The notes beneath the pieces were generated by a model. The model made no database searches. It had not been told where the DNA came from and worked only from the letters and a program-made list of their open reading frames with translations. DNA of 64,000 bases, from NCBI RefSeq assembly GCF_003344965.1, contig NZ_CP031194.1:6572001-6636000 (forward strand), read 5' to 3'. Source of the stretch: Streptomyces paludis. GTDB lineage: Bacteria; Actinomycetota; Actinomycetes; Streptomycetales; Streptomycetaceae. The position numbers were made by a program, and so were the translations under genes. This document shows, piece after piece, positions 28,540 to 37,977 of this stretch. Position 1 is the first letter of the stretch. Each line of letters opens with the position of its first letter.

Positions 28540-29766
28540 ATGACACGCACGGAATACCCCTGGCTGCTCCCCTCGGAGATGATCGGCCCCCGGGGCCCGG
28601 AGCTGCCCGGCGACCGCGGCAGGGCCCGGCCCCGCCGTACCGTGCGCGACTGGACGACCGACAGCCTGATGTTCCTGTTCGCCGTCATGATCGTGCTCGT
28701 CACCGTCGAGTCCGGCCAGCGCGCGGGCAACACGGACGCCGTCGTGTTCTTCGATGTCGTCGTGGGCCTGCTCGCCTGCTGCGCGCTGTGGGCGCGGCGC
28801 CGCTGGCCGATGGGGGTCGCGGTCGGGCTGGCGCTGCTGAACGCGGTGGCGCCGGCCACGGGCGGAGCGGGGCTGGTGGCCCTCTTCGGGCTGGCCGTCC
28901 ACCGGGCCTACCGGCCGGTCGCCGCCGTGGCCGCGCTGATGACGGGGTGCGGGGTGGTGGTGGCCTTCTTCCGGCCCGATCCCTCCGAGTCGCTGATCAC
29001 CGCCCTGGTCGCGACCGTGGTCCTGATCCTTCTCGCGACCGGCTGGGGCATGCTCGTACGGGCCCGGCGCCAGCTCGTCGTCGCGCTGCGCGAACGGGCG
29101 CTGCGGGCCGAGGCCGAGGCCGGGCTCCGCGCCGAACAGGCGCAGCGCCTGGCCCGCGAGGCCATCGCCCGCGAGATGCACGACGTACTCGCGCACCGGC
29201 TGACACTGCTCAGCGTGCACGCCGGCGCCCTCGAATTCCGGCCGGACGCACCGGCCCCCGAGGTCGCCCGCGCGGCCGGGGTCATCCGGGACAGCGCGCA
29301 CGAGGCGCTCCAGGACCTGCGCATGATCATCGGGGTGCTGCGCGCGCCGGACGGCGACGAGGGCGACCGGCCGCAGCCCACGCTGGCCACCCTGGACGCG
29401 CTGGTCGACGAGGTCCGGCAGGCCGGGATGGACGTCACGCTCGACAGCCGGATCGCCGACCCGGCCGCCGTGACCGCCGCCACCGGCCGTACCGCCTACC
29501 GCGTCGCCCAGGAGGGCCTGACCAACGCCCGCAAGCACGCGCCCGGCGCCCGCGCGGCCGTCGAGGTGAGCGGCGGTCCCGGCGACGGCCTCACCATCGA
29601 GGTCCGCAACGCCGCGCCCCCGGGCGTGGTCACCGAGGTGCCCGGATCCGGGCAGGGGCTCATCGGGCTCACCGAACGGGCGGCGCTGGCCGGCGGCCGG
29701 TTCGAGCACGGGCCGACGGGGGACGGCGGATTCGCCGTACGGGCCTGGCTACCGTGGACCCCATGA
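28540..29766 (+). CDS. Membrane sensor histidine kinase (HisKA_3, NarX/DesK type)
   Basis: A 408-residue kinase. Four or five N-terminal membrane helices lie between about residues 45 and 175. The HisKA_3 dimerisation domain follows, with REMHDVLAHRLTLLSVHAG (phospho-acceptor His in EMHDVLAH). The HATPase domain has EGLTNARKHAPGA (N box) and GSGQGLIGLTERAALAGG (G box). The extracellular sensing region is minimal, so the signal may be sensed in the membrane. It is coupled to the following response regulator by an ATGA overlap. The ATG start has a weak ribosome site. Confidence 0.88.
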   Translation: MTRTEYPWLLPSEMIGPRGPELPGDRGRARPRRTVRDWTTDSLMFLFAVMIVLVTVESGQRAGNTDAVVFFDVVVGLLACCALWARRRWPMGVAVGLALLNAVAPATGGAGLVALFGLAVHRAYRPVAAVAALMTGCGVVVAFFRPDPSESLITALVATVVLILLATGWGMLVRARRQLVVALRERALRAEAEAGLRAEQAQRLAREAIAREMHDVLAHRLTLLSVHAGALEFRPDAPAPEVARAAGVIRDSAHEALQDLRMIIGVLRAPDGDEGDRPQPTLATLDALVDEVRQAGMDVTLDSRIADPAAVTAATGRTAYRVAQEGLTNARKHAPGARAAVEVSGGPGDGLTIEVRNAAPPGVVTEVPGSGQGLIGLTERAALAGGRFEHGPTGDGGFAVRAWLPWTP

Positions 29767-30440
29767 CCTCCAGGACCATCCGACTGATCATCGTCGACGA
29801 CGACGCGCTCGTCCGCGCCGGGCTCACCTTCATGCTCGGCGGCGCCGGGGACATCGAGATCGTGGGGGAGGCGGCCGACGGATCCGAGGTGCCGGCGCTG
29901 GTCGAGCGGGTCGCGCCCGATGTGGTGCTCATGGACATCCGGATGCCCGCCGTGGACGGGCTGACCGCGACGGAGGCGCTGCGGGCCCGTCCCGGCGCCC
30001 CCGAGGTCCTCGTACTGACCACCTTCCACGCCGACGAGCAGGTGCTGCGGGCGCTGCGCGCCGGGGCGGCCGGGTTCGTCCTCAAGGACACCCCGCCCGC
30101 CGAGATCGTCGCGGCCGTACGGCGGGTGGCGGCCGGCGATCCGGTGCTCTCGCCCGCGGTGACGCGCCAGCTGATCGGCCATGTGGCGGGGGCGGAGCCC
30201 GCGCCGGCGCGGCGCGGGGACGCCGCCGCGGAGCGGCTCGCCGCGCTCGCCGAGCGGGAACGGGAGGTCGCGCACGCGGTCGGCGAGGGCAGCTCGAACG
30301 CGGAGATCGCCGCGCGCCTCTACATGAGCGTCCCCACGGTCAAGGCGCATGTCTCCCGGATCCTCGCCAAACTCGGCCTCAACAACCGGGTCCAGATCGC
30401 CTTGTTGGTGCATGACGCGAATCAGAGGCCGGGCGAATAG
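29763..30440 (+). CDS. NarL/FixJ-family response regulator
   Basis: A 225-residue regulator. The receiver domain (about 7-122) has the acidic pair DDD near residue 12, phospho-Asp in VVLMDIRMP, conserved Thr in LVLTTFH and Lys in VLKDTPP. The LuxR-type HTH (about 160-220; AEREREVAHAVGEGSSNAEIAARLYMSVPTVKAHVSRILAKLGLNNRVQIALL) binds DNA. It starts inside the kinase stop codon. The last codons form part of a long terminator stem. No target is indicated by the sequence; the downstream P450 is separated by that terminator. Confidence 0.9.
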   Translation: MTSRTIRLIIVDDDALVRAGLTFMLGGAGDIEIVGEAADGSEVPALVERVAPDVVLMDIRMPAVDGLTATEALRARPGAPEVLVLTTFHADEQVLRALRAGAAGFVLKDTPPAEIVAAVRRVAAGDPVLSPAVTRQLIGHVAGAEPAPARRGDAAAERLAALAEREREVAHAVGEGSSNAEIAARLYMSVPTVKAHVSRILAKLGLNNRVQIALLVHDANQRPGE

Positions 30441-30475
30441 GCGGGGCCGCCGCCCCGCCTATTCGCCCGGCCTCT
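30424..30475 (+). terminator. Perfect 24-bp-stem terminator overlapping a stop codon
   Basis: Positions 30424-30447 are an exact reverse complement of 30452-30475, with a CGCC loop. The left arm includes the last codons and TAG stop of the response regulator gene. A 24-bp perfect stem is much longer than usual for an intrinsic terminator. It isolates the two-component operon from the P450 gene, whose ATG is only 38 bases further on. Confidence 0.8.
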
Positions 30476-30512
30476 CCGTCGGAAGGGCCGGGCCGGGACG
30501 TAGGCTGAGCCG

Positions 30513-31706
30513 ATGACGGCTATCGAACTGGCGGACTACGGACCGGACTTCACCATCAATCCGTACCCCTACTACGCGAAGCTGCGCGAAGCGGGACCCG
30601 TCCACGAGGTGCTCGCCCCGAACGGCTGGCGGTTCTGGCTGGTCGTCGGATACGACACGGCGCGCGAGGCGCTCGCCGATCCGCGGCTCTCCAAGAGCGC
30701 GGCGAACGTCGGCCTCGACGCGCCCTTCGACAGCGTGGTGGGCCCGCACGTCCTGAGGCTCGACCCGCCCGACCACACCCGGCTGCGCAAGCTCGTCGCC
30801 CCCGAGTTCACCGGGCGCCGCGCCGAGCGGCTGCTCCCCGCCGTCCAGCGGATCACCGACGGACTCCTCGACGCGATGATCCCGGCCGGCCGCGGCGATC
30901 TGGTCGACGCGCTCGCCTTCCCGCTGCCGATCACCGTCATCTCCGAGCTGCTCGGCGTCCCGCACGCCGACCGCGACACCTTCCGCGCCTGGACCAACGA
31001 GATCGTCGCCCCGACCACCCCCACCGGCGCCCGCGACCGCTCCGTCGAACTCTGCGCCTATCTCGACGCGCTCATCGAGGACAAACGCGCCGCGGGCCCC
31101 GCCGACGACCTGCTCTCCACGCTGCTGCGGGCCCGCGCGGAGGACGGCGACCGGCTGTCGGCGGCCGAACTGCGCGCCTGGGCCTACATCCTGCTGATCG
31201 CCGGACACGAGACCACCGTCAACCTCATCGCCAACGCGGTCCGGACCCTGCTCGGCCACCCGGACCAACTGGCCGCGCTGCGCGCCGACCTCGGGCTGAT
31301 CGACGCCGCCGTCGAGGAGGTGCTGCGCTACGACGGGCCGGTCGAGAGCAGCACCGTACGGTACACCCGCGAGGCGGTCACCTACGGCGGCACGGAGATA
31401 CCCGCCCGGGAGACCGTCCTCGTCAGCATCGCCTCGGCCAACCGCGACCCGTCCCGCTTCACCGACGCGGACACCTTCGACATCCGCCGCTCCGGAGCCC
31501 CGGTCCGCGGCCCCGGCCATCTCGCCTTCGGCCACGGCATCCACTTCTGCGTGGGCGCCCCGCTGGCCCGGCTGGAGGCCCGGGTCGCCCTCCGTACGCT
31601 GCTGGAGCGCTGCCCCGGCCTGGCCGCCGACCCGGACGCGGGCCCCTACGAGTGGCTGCCGGGCCTGCTGATCAGAGGGGTGCGCGGGCTCCCCGTACGG
31701 TGGTAG
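30513..31706 (+). CDS. Cytochrome P450 (soluble, CYP107-like)
   Basis: A 397-residue bacterial P450. The I-helix AGHETT is at 230-235 with the acid-alcohol pair, the ExxR is in VEEVLRYD (about 268-275), and the heme-binding loop FGHGIHFCVGAPLAR has Cys346. There is no membrane anchor. No ferredoxin or reductase gene is adjacent, so redox partners must come from elsewhere; the pair at 8003-9600 is distant. It appears to be a single-gene unit after a strong terminator. The substrate is not predictable. Confidence 0.9.
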   Translation: MTAIELADYGPDFTINPYPYYAKLREAGPVHEVLAPNGWRFWLVVGYDTAREALADPRLSKSAANVGLDAPFDSVVGPHVLRLDPPDHTRLRKLVAPEFTGRRAERLLPAVQRITDGLLDAMIPAGRGDLVDALAFPLPITVISELLGVPHADRDTFRAWTNEIVAPTTPTGARDRSVELCAYLDALIEDKRAAGPADDLLSTLLRARAEDGDRLSAAELRAWAYILLIAGHETTVNLIANAVRTLLGHPDQLAALRADLGLIDAAVEEVLRYDGPVESSTVRYTREAVTYGGTEIPARETVLVSIASANRDPSRFTDADTFDIRRSGAPVRGPGHLAFGHGIHFCVGAPLARLEARVALRTLLERCPGLAADPDAGPYEWLPGLLIRGVRGLPVRW

Positions 31707-31735
31707 CGGAGCCCGGCGCCCGGTCCGGCGAAGCC

Positions 31736-31832
31736 CGCCGTACGGTCGTGGTGATGCCGGAGACGCCCGCCGTCCGGTCGTGGTTACGCCAGAGACGCCC
31801 GCCCGTACGGTCGTGGCGAAGCCCGCCGCCCC
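31736..31832 (+). repeat. Imperfect 32-33-bp tandem repeat
   Basis: Roughly two and a half copies of a unit containing CGTACGGTCGTGG and GAGACGCC lie between the P450 stop and the GntR operator, with periods of 32 and 33 bp. They do not encode a plausible protein. Confidence 0.5.
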
Positions 31833-31857
31833 GCCTGCCGCCCGCCCCGCCGATTAT

Positions 31858-31869
31858 TTGTCCGGACAA
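31858..31869 (+). promoter_or_regulatory. GntR/HutC-type operator palindrome
   Basis: TTGTCCGGACAA is a perfect 12-bp palindrome in an AT-richer patch (ATTATTTG...AATCTAA), 50 bp upstream of the GntR-family gene. Symmetric boxes of this size are typical of HutC-subfamily autoregulation. Confidence 0.6.
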
Positions 31870-31919
31870 TCTAACCTCCCGACTTCCCGTCAACATGGCA
31901 TGCGGTCTACCCTCGGCAC

Positions 31920-32735
31920 GTGTCCTCTCAGCAGCCGGAAAGCGCCCCACGGCCGGACAGCGCCCCGCCGACCCCGCCCCCGACCCCTCTCACGCCCCCG
32001 CAGCTCCAGCTCGGCGTCGACCGCACCAGCCCGGTCCCGCTCTACTTCCAGCTCGCCCAGCAGCTGGAAGCGGCCATCGAACGCGGCCGACTCGCCCCGG
32101 GCAGCCTGCTCGGCAACGAGATCGAACTCGCGGGCCGGCTCGGCCTGTCCCGCCCCACCGTCCGCCAGGCCATCCAGTCGCTCGTCGACAAGGGGCTGCT
32201 GGTGCGCCGGCGCGGCGTCGGCACCCAGGTCGTCCACAGCCAGGTCAAGCGCCCGCTGGAGCTGAGCAGCCTCTACGACGACCTGGAGGCGGCCGGCCAG
32301 CGCCCCGCCACCCGGGTCCTGCGCAACACCGTCGAACAGGCCACCGCCGAGGTCGCCGCCGCGCTCGGCGTCCCCCAGGGCGCCGAGGTGCTTCTCGTCG
32401 AACGCCTCCGGTACGCGCACGACGAGCCCATGGCCTTCCTCCGCAACCGGCTGCCCGTCGGCCTCTTCGACTGCGACACCGAGCGCCTGGAGAGCACCGG
32501 CCTCTACCGGATGATGCGGTCCGCCGGCATCACCCTGCACAGCGCCCGCCAGAAGGTCGGCGCGCGCGCCGCGACCGCCGAGGAGGCCGAGCGGCTCACC
32601 GAGCACCCCGGCGCCCCGCTGCTCACCATGGAGCGCACGACCTTCGACGACACCGGCCGGGCCGTGGAGTTCGGCTCCCACATCTACCGCGCCTCGCGGT
32701 ACGCCTTCGAGTTCCAGCTCCTGGTCCGCCCCTAG
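31920..32735 (+). CDS. GntR-family regulator, HutC subfamily
   Basis: A 271-residue regulator. A Pro-rich tail (1-30) is followed by the GntR winged HTH (about 36-105; PLYFQLAQQLEAAIERGRLAPGSLLGNEIELAGRLGLSRPTVRQAIQSLVDKGLLVRRRGVGTQV). The UTRA effector domain (about 120-265) ends in VEFGSHIYRASRYAFEFQLLV. UTRA domains bind sugars, sugar phosphates or amino acids. It lies just upstream of a sugar ABC operon and a ROK kinase, so control of sugar uptake is likely. The GTG start is preceded by no strong ribosome site, and a short leader is possible. Confidence 0.85.
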   Translation: MSSQQPESAPRPDSAPPTPPPTPLTPPQLQLGVDRTSPVPLYFQLAQQLEAAIERGRLAPGSLLGNEIELAGRLGLSRPTVRQAIQSLVDKGLLVRRRGVGTQVVHSQVKRPLELSSLYDDLEAAGQRPATRVLRNTVEQATAEVAAALGVPQGAEVLLVERLRYAHDEPMAFLRNRLPVGLFDCDTERLESTGLYRMMRSAGITLHSARQKVGARAATAEEAERLTEHPGAPLLTMERTTFDDTGRAVEFGSHIYRASRYAFEFQLLVRP

Positions 32736-32804
32736 AGAGCCTTCTCCAGCGCCCTCCCCTCCGGGCCCGCCCTCGCGCTCCGCCGACCTGCCCGTACCCG
32801 ATGA

Positions 32805-32830
32805 ATCGGTCATGACCGTCCATGACCGAT
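32805..32830 (+). promoter_or_regulatory. 26-bp inverted-repeat operator before the sugar ABC operon
   Basis: Arms ATCGGTCATG (32805-32814) and CATGACCGAT (32821-32830) are perfect around ACCGTC, and CGGTCATGACCG inside it is itself a palindrome. It lies 115 bp upstream of the binding-protein start. The sequence differs from the GntR box at 31858, so another regulator, or a different GntR site, may act here. Confidence 0.6.
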
Positions 32831-32944
32831 ACTTGGGCGCCGGGCCGGGTCCGCACGAGCGTCTGTCTGCCATGTCTGCACGACTCTCCGTAACGCCGCC
32901 GGCCGCACCAGGCACCAGGGAATGACAGCGAGAGGCACGGCGTC

Positions 32945-33961
32945 GTGGCAACGGTTCGGACAGGGGTACGCGCGACAGGCGCGGTACTCGCGGTGGCGCT
33001 CGGGGCGATGGCCCTCGCCGGTTGCAGCAGCACCGGGGGCAAGCGCGCGGAGGATCGGGCCCGGGACGCCGCCGCCCAGGGCCGGGCCGCGGTGAACACC
33101 CCCGAGTGGACCGTGGCCATGGTCACCCACTCGGGCGATGGCGACAGCTTCTGGGACATCGTCCAGGAGGGCGCCAAGCAGGCGGCCGTCAAGGACAACA
33201 TCAAGTTCCTGTACGCGTACAGCGACGAGGGACAGCAGCAGGCGCAGCTCGTCCAGTCCTACATCGACAAGAAGGTCGACGGGCTGATCGTCACGCTCGC
33301 CAAGCCCGACGCCATGAAGGCCGTCGTGGAGAAGGCCGTCAAGGCCGGTATCCCGGTGATCACCGTGAACTCCGGTACGGAGGAGTCCAAGGCGTACGGC
33401 GCGCTCACCCACATCGGCCAGGACGAGACCATCGCCGGTGAGGCCGTCGGCGACGAGCTGGACCAGCGGGGCAAGAAGAAGGCCCTCTGCGTCATCCACG
33501 AACAGGGCAACGTCGGCCACGAGGCGCGCTGCGCCGGTGCGAAGAAGACCTTCGGCGGCAGCCTGGAGAACCTGTACGTCGACGGCACGAGCATGCCCGA
33601 CGTCCAGGCGTCCATCGAGGCCAAGCTCCAGTCCGACAAGAGCATCGACAGCGTCGTCACCCTGGGCGCGCCCTTCGCGGACGCCGCCGTCAAGGCCAAG
33701 GCGTCCGCCGGCAGCAAGGCCGAGATCGACACCTTCGACCTGAACGCCAAGGTCGCCGCCGCCCTCAAGGCCGGCACCCTCGGCTTCGCCGTCGACCAGC
33801 AGCCCTACCTCCAGGGGTACGAGGCGGTCGACCTGCTCTGGCTCTACCGCTACAACGCCGATGTGCTCGGCGGCGGGCGCCCCGTACTCACCGGACCGCA
33901 GATCATCACCGGGGCCGAGGCCGGCGCGCTGGAGAAGTACACCGAGCGGGGGACCCGGTGA
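32945..33961 (+). CDS. Sugar ABC transporter substrate-binding lipoprotein
   Basis: A 338-residue periplasmic-binding-protein-like lipoprotein (pentose/ribose-binding cluster, Peripla_BP_4 fold). The signal peptide ends in the lipobox LAGC (about residues 24-27). The body shows [49 protein letters not shown] and [19 protein letters not shown], typical of sugar or inositol binders. It starts at GTG 32945, with GAGAGG about 9 bases upstream. It heads a three-gene operon with 4-bp overlaps. The transported sugar is unknown. Confidence 0.88.
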   Translation: MATVRTGVRATGAVLAVALGAMALAGCSSTGGKRAEDRARDAAAQGRAAVNTPEWTVAMVTHSGDGDSFWDIVQEGAKQAAVKDNIKFLYAYSDEGQQQAQLVQSYIDKKVDGLIVTLAKPDAMKAVVEKAVKAGIPVITVNSGTEESKAYGALTHIGQDETIAGEAVGDELDQRGKKKALCVIHEQGNVGHEARCAGAKKTFGGSLENLYVDGTSMPDVQASIEAKLQSDKSIDSVVTLGAPFADAAVKAKASAGSKAEIDTFDLNAKVAAALKAGTLGFAVDQQPYLQGYEAVDLLWLYRYNADVLGGGRPVLTGPQIITGAEAGALEKYTERGTR

Positions 33962-35037
33962 CCGCGACCGCACCCTCCGCGCCTCCCGCGGACGGCGGCG
34001 GTCCCGGGCCGCTCGGCGGGGGCGACGAGCGGCTCCTGCGTACGTCCCTGCTGCGCAGACTGCTCGGCCGGCCGGAGCTGGGCTCCGTCGCCGGTGCCGC
34101 CGCCGTCTTCCTGTTCTTCGCCCTGACGGCCGACTCGTTCCTGCGCGCCGCCAGCTTCGGCACCGTCCTCTACGCGGCCTCCACCATCGGGATCATGGCG
34201 GTCCCGGTGGCGCTGCTGATGATCGGCGGCGAGTTCGACCTCTCCGCCGGGGTGCTGGTGACCAGCTCGGCGCTGATCTCCTCGATGTTCAGCTTCCAGC
34301 TGACGGCCAACGTCTGGGTGGGCGTCGGGGTGTCGCTGCTGGTCACCCTGGCCATCGGGGCCTTCAACGGGGTGATGCTCACCCGGACGAAGCTGCCGAG
34401 CTTCATCATCACGCTCGGTACGTTCCTGATGCTGACCGGCCTCAACCTGGGCCTGACGAAGCAGATCAGCGGCACGGTCTCGACCAAGAGCATCGCCGAC
34501 ATGGAGGGCTTCCCCTCGGCGAGCAAGGTGTTCGCCTCGCAGCTGACCCTCGGCGGGGTCGAGCTGAAGGTGACCATCCTCTGGTGGGCCGTGCTGATCG
34601 CGGTGGCCACCTGGATCCTGCTGCGGACCCGCTTCGGCAACTGGATCTTCGCGGTCGGCGGCAACACCGACGCCGCCCGCGCGGTCGGCGTCCCGGTCGT
34701 CCGGACCAAGATCCTCCTCTACATGGGAGTGGCCTTCAGCGCCTGGATCGCGGGCCAGCACCTGCTGTTCTCGTTCGACGTGGTGCAGTCCGGCGAGGGC
34801 GTCGGCAAGGAGCTGATCTACATCGTCGCCGCCGTCATCGGCGGCTGTCTGATCACCGGCGGCTACGGCTCCGCGATCGGCGCGGCGGTCGGCGCGCTCA
34901 TCTTCGGTATGACGGACAAGGGCATCGTGTACGCCGAGTGGAACCCGAACTGGTTCAAGTTCTTCCTCGGCGCGATGCTCCTTCTGGCCACCCTGCTCAA
35001 CGCGTGGGTGCGCAGGCGCGCGGAGGCGACCCGATGA
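33958..35037 (+). CDS. Sugar ABC transporter permease (RbsC family)
   Basis: A 359-residue permease with about nine or ten membrane helices from residue 45 onward. It has the RbsC-family features [52 protein letters not shown] and [21 protein letters not shown], which includes the coupling-helix EAA-like loop. The GTG start overlaps the binding-protein stop by 4 bp and its end overlaps the ATPase gene. A polar Gly-rich N-terminus (about 35 residues) lies in the cytosol. Confidence 0.9.
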   Translation: MTATAPSAPPADGGGPGPLGGGDERLLRTSLLRRLLGRPELGSVAGAAAVFLFFALTADSFLRAASFGTVLYAASTIGIMAVPVALLMIGGEFDLSAGVLVTSSALISSMFSFQLTANVWVGVGVSLLVTLAIGAFNGVMLTRTKLPSFIITLGTFLMLTGLNLGLTKQISGTVSTKSIADMEGFPSASKVFASQLTLGGVELKVTILWWAVLIAVATWILLRTRFGNWIFAVGGNTDAARAVGVPVVRTKILLYMGVAFSAWIAGQHLLFSFDVVQSGEGVGKELIYIVAAVIGGCLITGGYGSAIGAAVGALIFGMTDKGIVYAEWNPNWFKFFLGAMLLLATLLNAWVRRRAEATR

Positions 35038-35879
35038 CAGAGCTGCCGGAAACGACGGAACCGACCGACCCCGCCCCCACCCCCGTCTCCCTGATCCATC
35101 TCGACGGCATCAGCAAGCGCTACGGCAATGTGCGCGCCCTCGAAGACGTCTCGCTGGAGGTCAACGCGGGGGAGATCAGCTGTGTCCTCGGCGACAACGG
35201 CGCCGGCAAGTCCACCCTCATCAAGATCATCGCCGGGCTGCACCAGCACGACACGGGCGAGTTCCTGATCGAGGGCGAGCCGGTCACCCTCTCCTCCCCG
35301 CGCGAGGCCCTCGACCTCGGCATCGCCACCGTCTACCAGGACCTCGCGGTCGTCCCGCTGATGCCCGTCTGGCGGAACTTCTTCCTCGGCTCGGAGCCGA
35401 CCACCGGCCGGGGCCCGTTCAAACGGCTCGACACCGCCCGGATGCGCGCGACCACCCGCGCGGAGCTGCTGCGCATGGGCATCGACCTGCGCGATGTCGA
35501 CCAGCCGATCGGCACGCTCTCCGGCGGCGAGCGCCAGTGCGTGGCCATCGCCCGCGCCGTGCACTTCGGCGCCAAGGTCCTCGTCCTGGACGAGCCGACC
35601 GCCGCCCTCGGGGTGAAGCAGTCGGGCGTGGTGCTCAAGTACGTGGCCGCCGCCCGGGACGCGGGACTCGGAGTGGTCCTCATCACGCACAACCCGCACC
35701 ACGCGTATCTGGTCGGCGACCGGTTCGTCCTGCTCAAGCGCGGCACGATGGCCGGCAGCCACACCAAGGACTCCGTCACGCTCGACGAGCTGACCCGCCA
35801 GATGGCGGGCGGCTCCGAGCTGGAGGAGCTGAGCCACGAGCTGGCCCGGACCCCGGCCCCACCGGCCCCGGGAGCCTGA
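35034..35879 (+). CDS. Sugar ABC transporter ATP-binding protein (single NBD)
   Basis: A 281-residue ATPase with Walker [11 protein letters not shown]-loop [13 protein letters not shown], signature LSGGERQ, Walker [13 protein letters not shown] and H-loop THNPHH. It has one nucleotide-binding domain, unlike the fused double-NBD RbsA proteins, so it should act as a homodimer with the permease at 33958. The ATG overlaps the permease stop. A strong hairpin 49 bases downstream ends the operon before the ROK kinase. Confidence 0.92.
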   Translation: MTELPETTEPTDPAPTPVSLIHLDGISKRYGNVRALEDVSLEVNAGEISCVLGDNGAGKSTLIKIIAGLHQHDTGEFLIEGEPVTLSSPREALDLGIATVYQDLAVVPLMPVWRNFFLGSEPTTGRGPFKRLDTARMRATTRAELLRMGIDLRDVDQPIGTLSGGERQCVAIARAVHFGAKVLVLDEPTAALGVKQSGVVLKYVAAARDAGLGVVLITHNPHHAYLVGDRFVLLKRGTMAGSHTKDSVTLDELTRQMAGGSELEELSHELARTPAPPAPGA

Positions 35880-35927
35880 TCGTTCACGCGTGACTCTCCG
35901 CTGTGGCTTTCCACCCCGAACGACGCG

Positions 35928-35956
35928 CTGTGCGGTCCGGTTACCGGGCCGCACAG
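35928..35956 (+). terminator. Terminator between the ABC operon and the ROK kinase
   Basis: A 13-bp stem (CTGTGCGGTCCGG with CCGGGCCGCACAG, one T-G wobble) with a TTA loop. The remaining bases to 36133 contain no gene, and should hold the ROK promoter if the terminator is efficient. Confidence 0.7.
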
Positions 35957-36133
35957 GCGCCCCGCCCTCCTCGGATGGCACAATCGCCGGGGCGGACACC
36001 GTCCGCCGCCAGCCGCCCGTCCGGGTCGGCCGGCCCCCGACCCCGCAGGGACGACACGACTCGTGCGAGCACCCAGCCGCCGCCCCACCCGGTACGGCCA
36101 GACCGAGCCGAAGGACCCGAGGGGGGCCGGCCG

Positions 36134-37291
36134 ATGAGCACCTACCGCGACTTCGCGCACCGCGGCACCGCCCGCGCCACCGTTCTGCGGACCGTCGGCA
36201 CCCGTGAGCGCCGCTCCCTGCTCACCGCCCCCCGCGTGCCGACCGTCGGCATCGACATCGGCGGTACGAAGGTGATGGCCGGCGTCGTCGACCCCGACGG
36301 CAACATCCTGGAGAAGCTCAGGACCGAGACACCGGACAAGTCCAAGAGCCCCCGGGTGGTCGAGGACACCATCGTCGAACTCGTCCTGGACCTCTCCGAC
36401 CGGCACGATGTGCACGCCGTCGGGATCGGCGCGGCCGGCTGGGTCGACGCCGACCGCTCCAAGGTGCTCTTCGCCCCGCACCTCGCCTGGCGCGACGAGC
36501 CCCTGAGGGACGCGCTCTCCTCCCGGCTCGCCGTGCCCGTGATGGTCGACAACGACGCGAACACCGCCGCCTGGGCGGAGTGGCGCTTCGGCGCCGGCCG
36601 CGGCGAGGACCATCTCGTGATGATCACCCTGGGCACCGGGATCGGCGGCGCCATACTGGAGGACGGCCAGGTCAAGCGCGGCAAGTTCGGAGTGGCCGGC
36701 GAGTTCGGCCATATGCAGGTCGTCCCGGGCGGCCACCGCTGCCCGTGCGGCAACCGCGGCTGCTGGGAGCAGTACAGCTCCGGCAACGCCCTCGTCCGGG
36801 AGGCCCGCGAGCTGGCCGCCGCCGACTCCCCGGTCGCGTACAACATCATCGACCGGGTCAAGGGCAACGTCCACGAGATCACCGGCCCGCTGATCACCGA
36901 ACTCGCCCGCGAGGGCGACGCCATGTGCATCGAGCTGTTCCAGGACATCGGCCAGTGGCTCGGCGTCGGCATCGCCAATCTGGCCGCCGCGCTCGACCCG
37001 TCCTGCTTTGTCATCGGCGGCGGGGTCAGCGCCGCCGACGATCTGCTCATCGGCCCGGCCCGCGACGCCTTCCGCCGTAACCTCACCGGCCGCGGCTACC
37101 GTCCCGAGGCCCGGATCGCCAAGGCACAGCTCGGCCCCGAGGCCGGCATGGTCGGCGCCGCCGACCTCTCCCGGCTGGTCGCCCGCCGCTTCCGCCGCGC
37201 CAAGCGCCGCCGAGTGGAGCGGTTCGAACGGTACGAGCGCTACGCGCAGGCCATCCGCAGCCCCCGGGCGCCCCAGGACCCGCCGTCATGA
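36134..37291 (+). CDS. ROK-family sugar kinase (glucokinase-like)
   Basis: A 385-residue ROK kinase. The phosphate-binding motif VGIDIGGTKVMAGVVD is near residue 37, catalytic Asp in VDNDANTAAWAEWRFGAG, GTGIGGAILEDGQ, and the ROK zinc motif GHRCPCGNRGCWEQYSSG with its Cys cluster. It lacks an N-terminal winged HTH, so it is an enzyme rather than a ROK repressor; residues 1-35 and the basic tail (RRFRRAKRRRVERFERYERY) are extensions beyond the normal 310-320-residue family. It follows the sugar ABC operon, suggesting phosphorylation of the imported sugar. ATG 36134 has AGGGGGG upstream. Confidence 0.85.
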   Translation: MSTYRDFAHRGTARATVLRTVGTRERRSLLTAPRVPTVGIDIGGTKVMAGVVDPDGNILEKLRTETPDKSKSPRVVEDTIVELVLDLSDRHDVHAVGIGAAGWVDADRSKVLFAPHLAWRDEPLRDALSSRLAVPVMVDNDANTAAWAEWRFGAGRGEDHLVMITLGTGIGGAILEDGQVKRGKFGVAGEFGHMQVVPGGHRCPCGNRGCWEQYSSGNALVREARELAAADSPVAYNIIDRVKGNVHEITGPLITELAREGDAMCIELFQDIGQWLGVGIANLAAALDPSCFVIGGGVSAADDLLIGPARDAFRRNLTGRGYRPEARIAKAQLGPEAGMVGAADLSRLVARRFRRAKRRRVERFERYERYAQAIRSPRAPQDPPS

Positions 37292-37944
37292 CCGGGCACG
37301 CGACCACGCGCCTCACCGCGGGCGGCGGCGCCGGCTCCGGTACGGGGGACGGCGGCGCGGGCGAGCCGACCGTACCGGGCCAGGGCTCCGCGCCCGGTCC
37401 CGCCGGAGGACCGCCGGAGGACCGGCGCCACCGCAACCGCCGCCGCTGGCTGACGGCCATCGTCATCGTGCTGCTCATCGGCATCCCGGCCGGCTATCTG
37501 GTGATCTCCGCCGCGCAGAGCCGCGACAGCGGCCGGGACAAGGAGGTGGAGTCCTCCGCCACCGGCCTCCAGAACCTGCGCCCGTCCAAGATGAAGCGCC
37601 GCGTCTTCGAGGTCCCCATCCCGGACGGCGCCACGGACGTGCGCTACTTCGAGACGAGCAACTGGCGCACCAGCCGGCTCTACGTCCAGTTCGACGTCAC
37701 CTCCGGCCGGCTCGACACGTTCCTCAGCGAGCTGGGCACGAGCCGCTCCGACCTCCGGGCGGGCGATCTCACCATCTCGCCCCGCGACCGGGAAGCCGTC
37801 GGCTGGAACTTCGACATCCCCGGCCACGACTGGGCGGGCACCAGCAACCGCCAGCCCTCCCCGCGCCCCAGCCAGGACATCATCGTGGATCTGACCGACC
37901 CCGGATTCCCCCGGGTGTTCGTCGTCTCGACCACCACGGCCTGA
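37288..37944 (+). CDS. Single-pass membrane protein of unknown function, coupled to the ROK kinase
   Basis: A 218-residue protein. It has a Gly/Pro-rich cytosolic tail (1-45), a basic stop (RRHRNRRRW), one transmembrane helix (about 54-75, LTAIVIVLLIGIPAGYLVISA), then an extracytoplasmic domain of about 140 residues (VFEVPIPDGATDVRYFETSNWRTSRLYVQFDVTS...). The ATG overlaps the ROK stop (ATGA). Similar proteins accompany ROK kinases in Streptomyces as far as I recall, but the function is unknown. Confidence 0.6.
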   Translation: MTGHATTRLTAGGGAGSGTGDGGAGEPTVPGQGSAPGPAGGPPEDRRHRNRRRWLTAIVIVLLIGIPAGYLVISAAQSRDSGRDKEVESSATGLQNLRPSKMKRRVFEVPIPDGATDVRYFETSNWRTSRLYVQFDVTSGRLDTFLSELGTSRSDLRAGDLTISPRDREAVGWNFDIPGHDWAGTSNRQPSPRPSQDIIVDLTDPGFPRVFVVSTTTA

Positions 37945-37977
37945 CCACCGCGCGGACCACTCCAGGACCGCTCCCGG

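Noticed and set aside
27112..29709. An 865-codon minus-strand frame
   Set aside because: It is antisense to allantoicase and the sensor kinase, both of which have clear motifs.
31736..31832. Possible CRISPR array
   Set aside because: Only two to three imperfect contiguous units with no spacers and no cas genes.
32805..32830. Terminator of the GntR gene instead of an operator
   Set aside because: The stem is only moderately GC-rich, is composed of nested symmetric boxes and lies where a promoter for the transporter is needed; an operator is preferred, though termination cannot be excluded.
36134..37291. ROK-family repressor
   Set aside because: There is no N-terminal winged helix; the protein opens almost directly with the kinase phosphate-binding motif, so a kinase is the better call.
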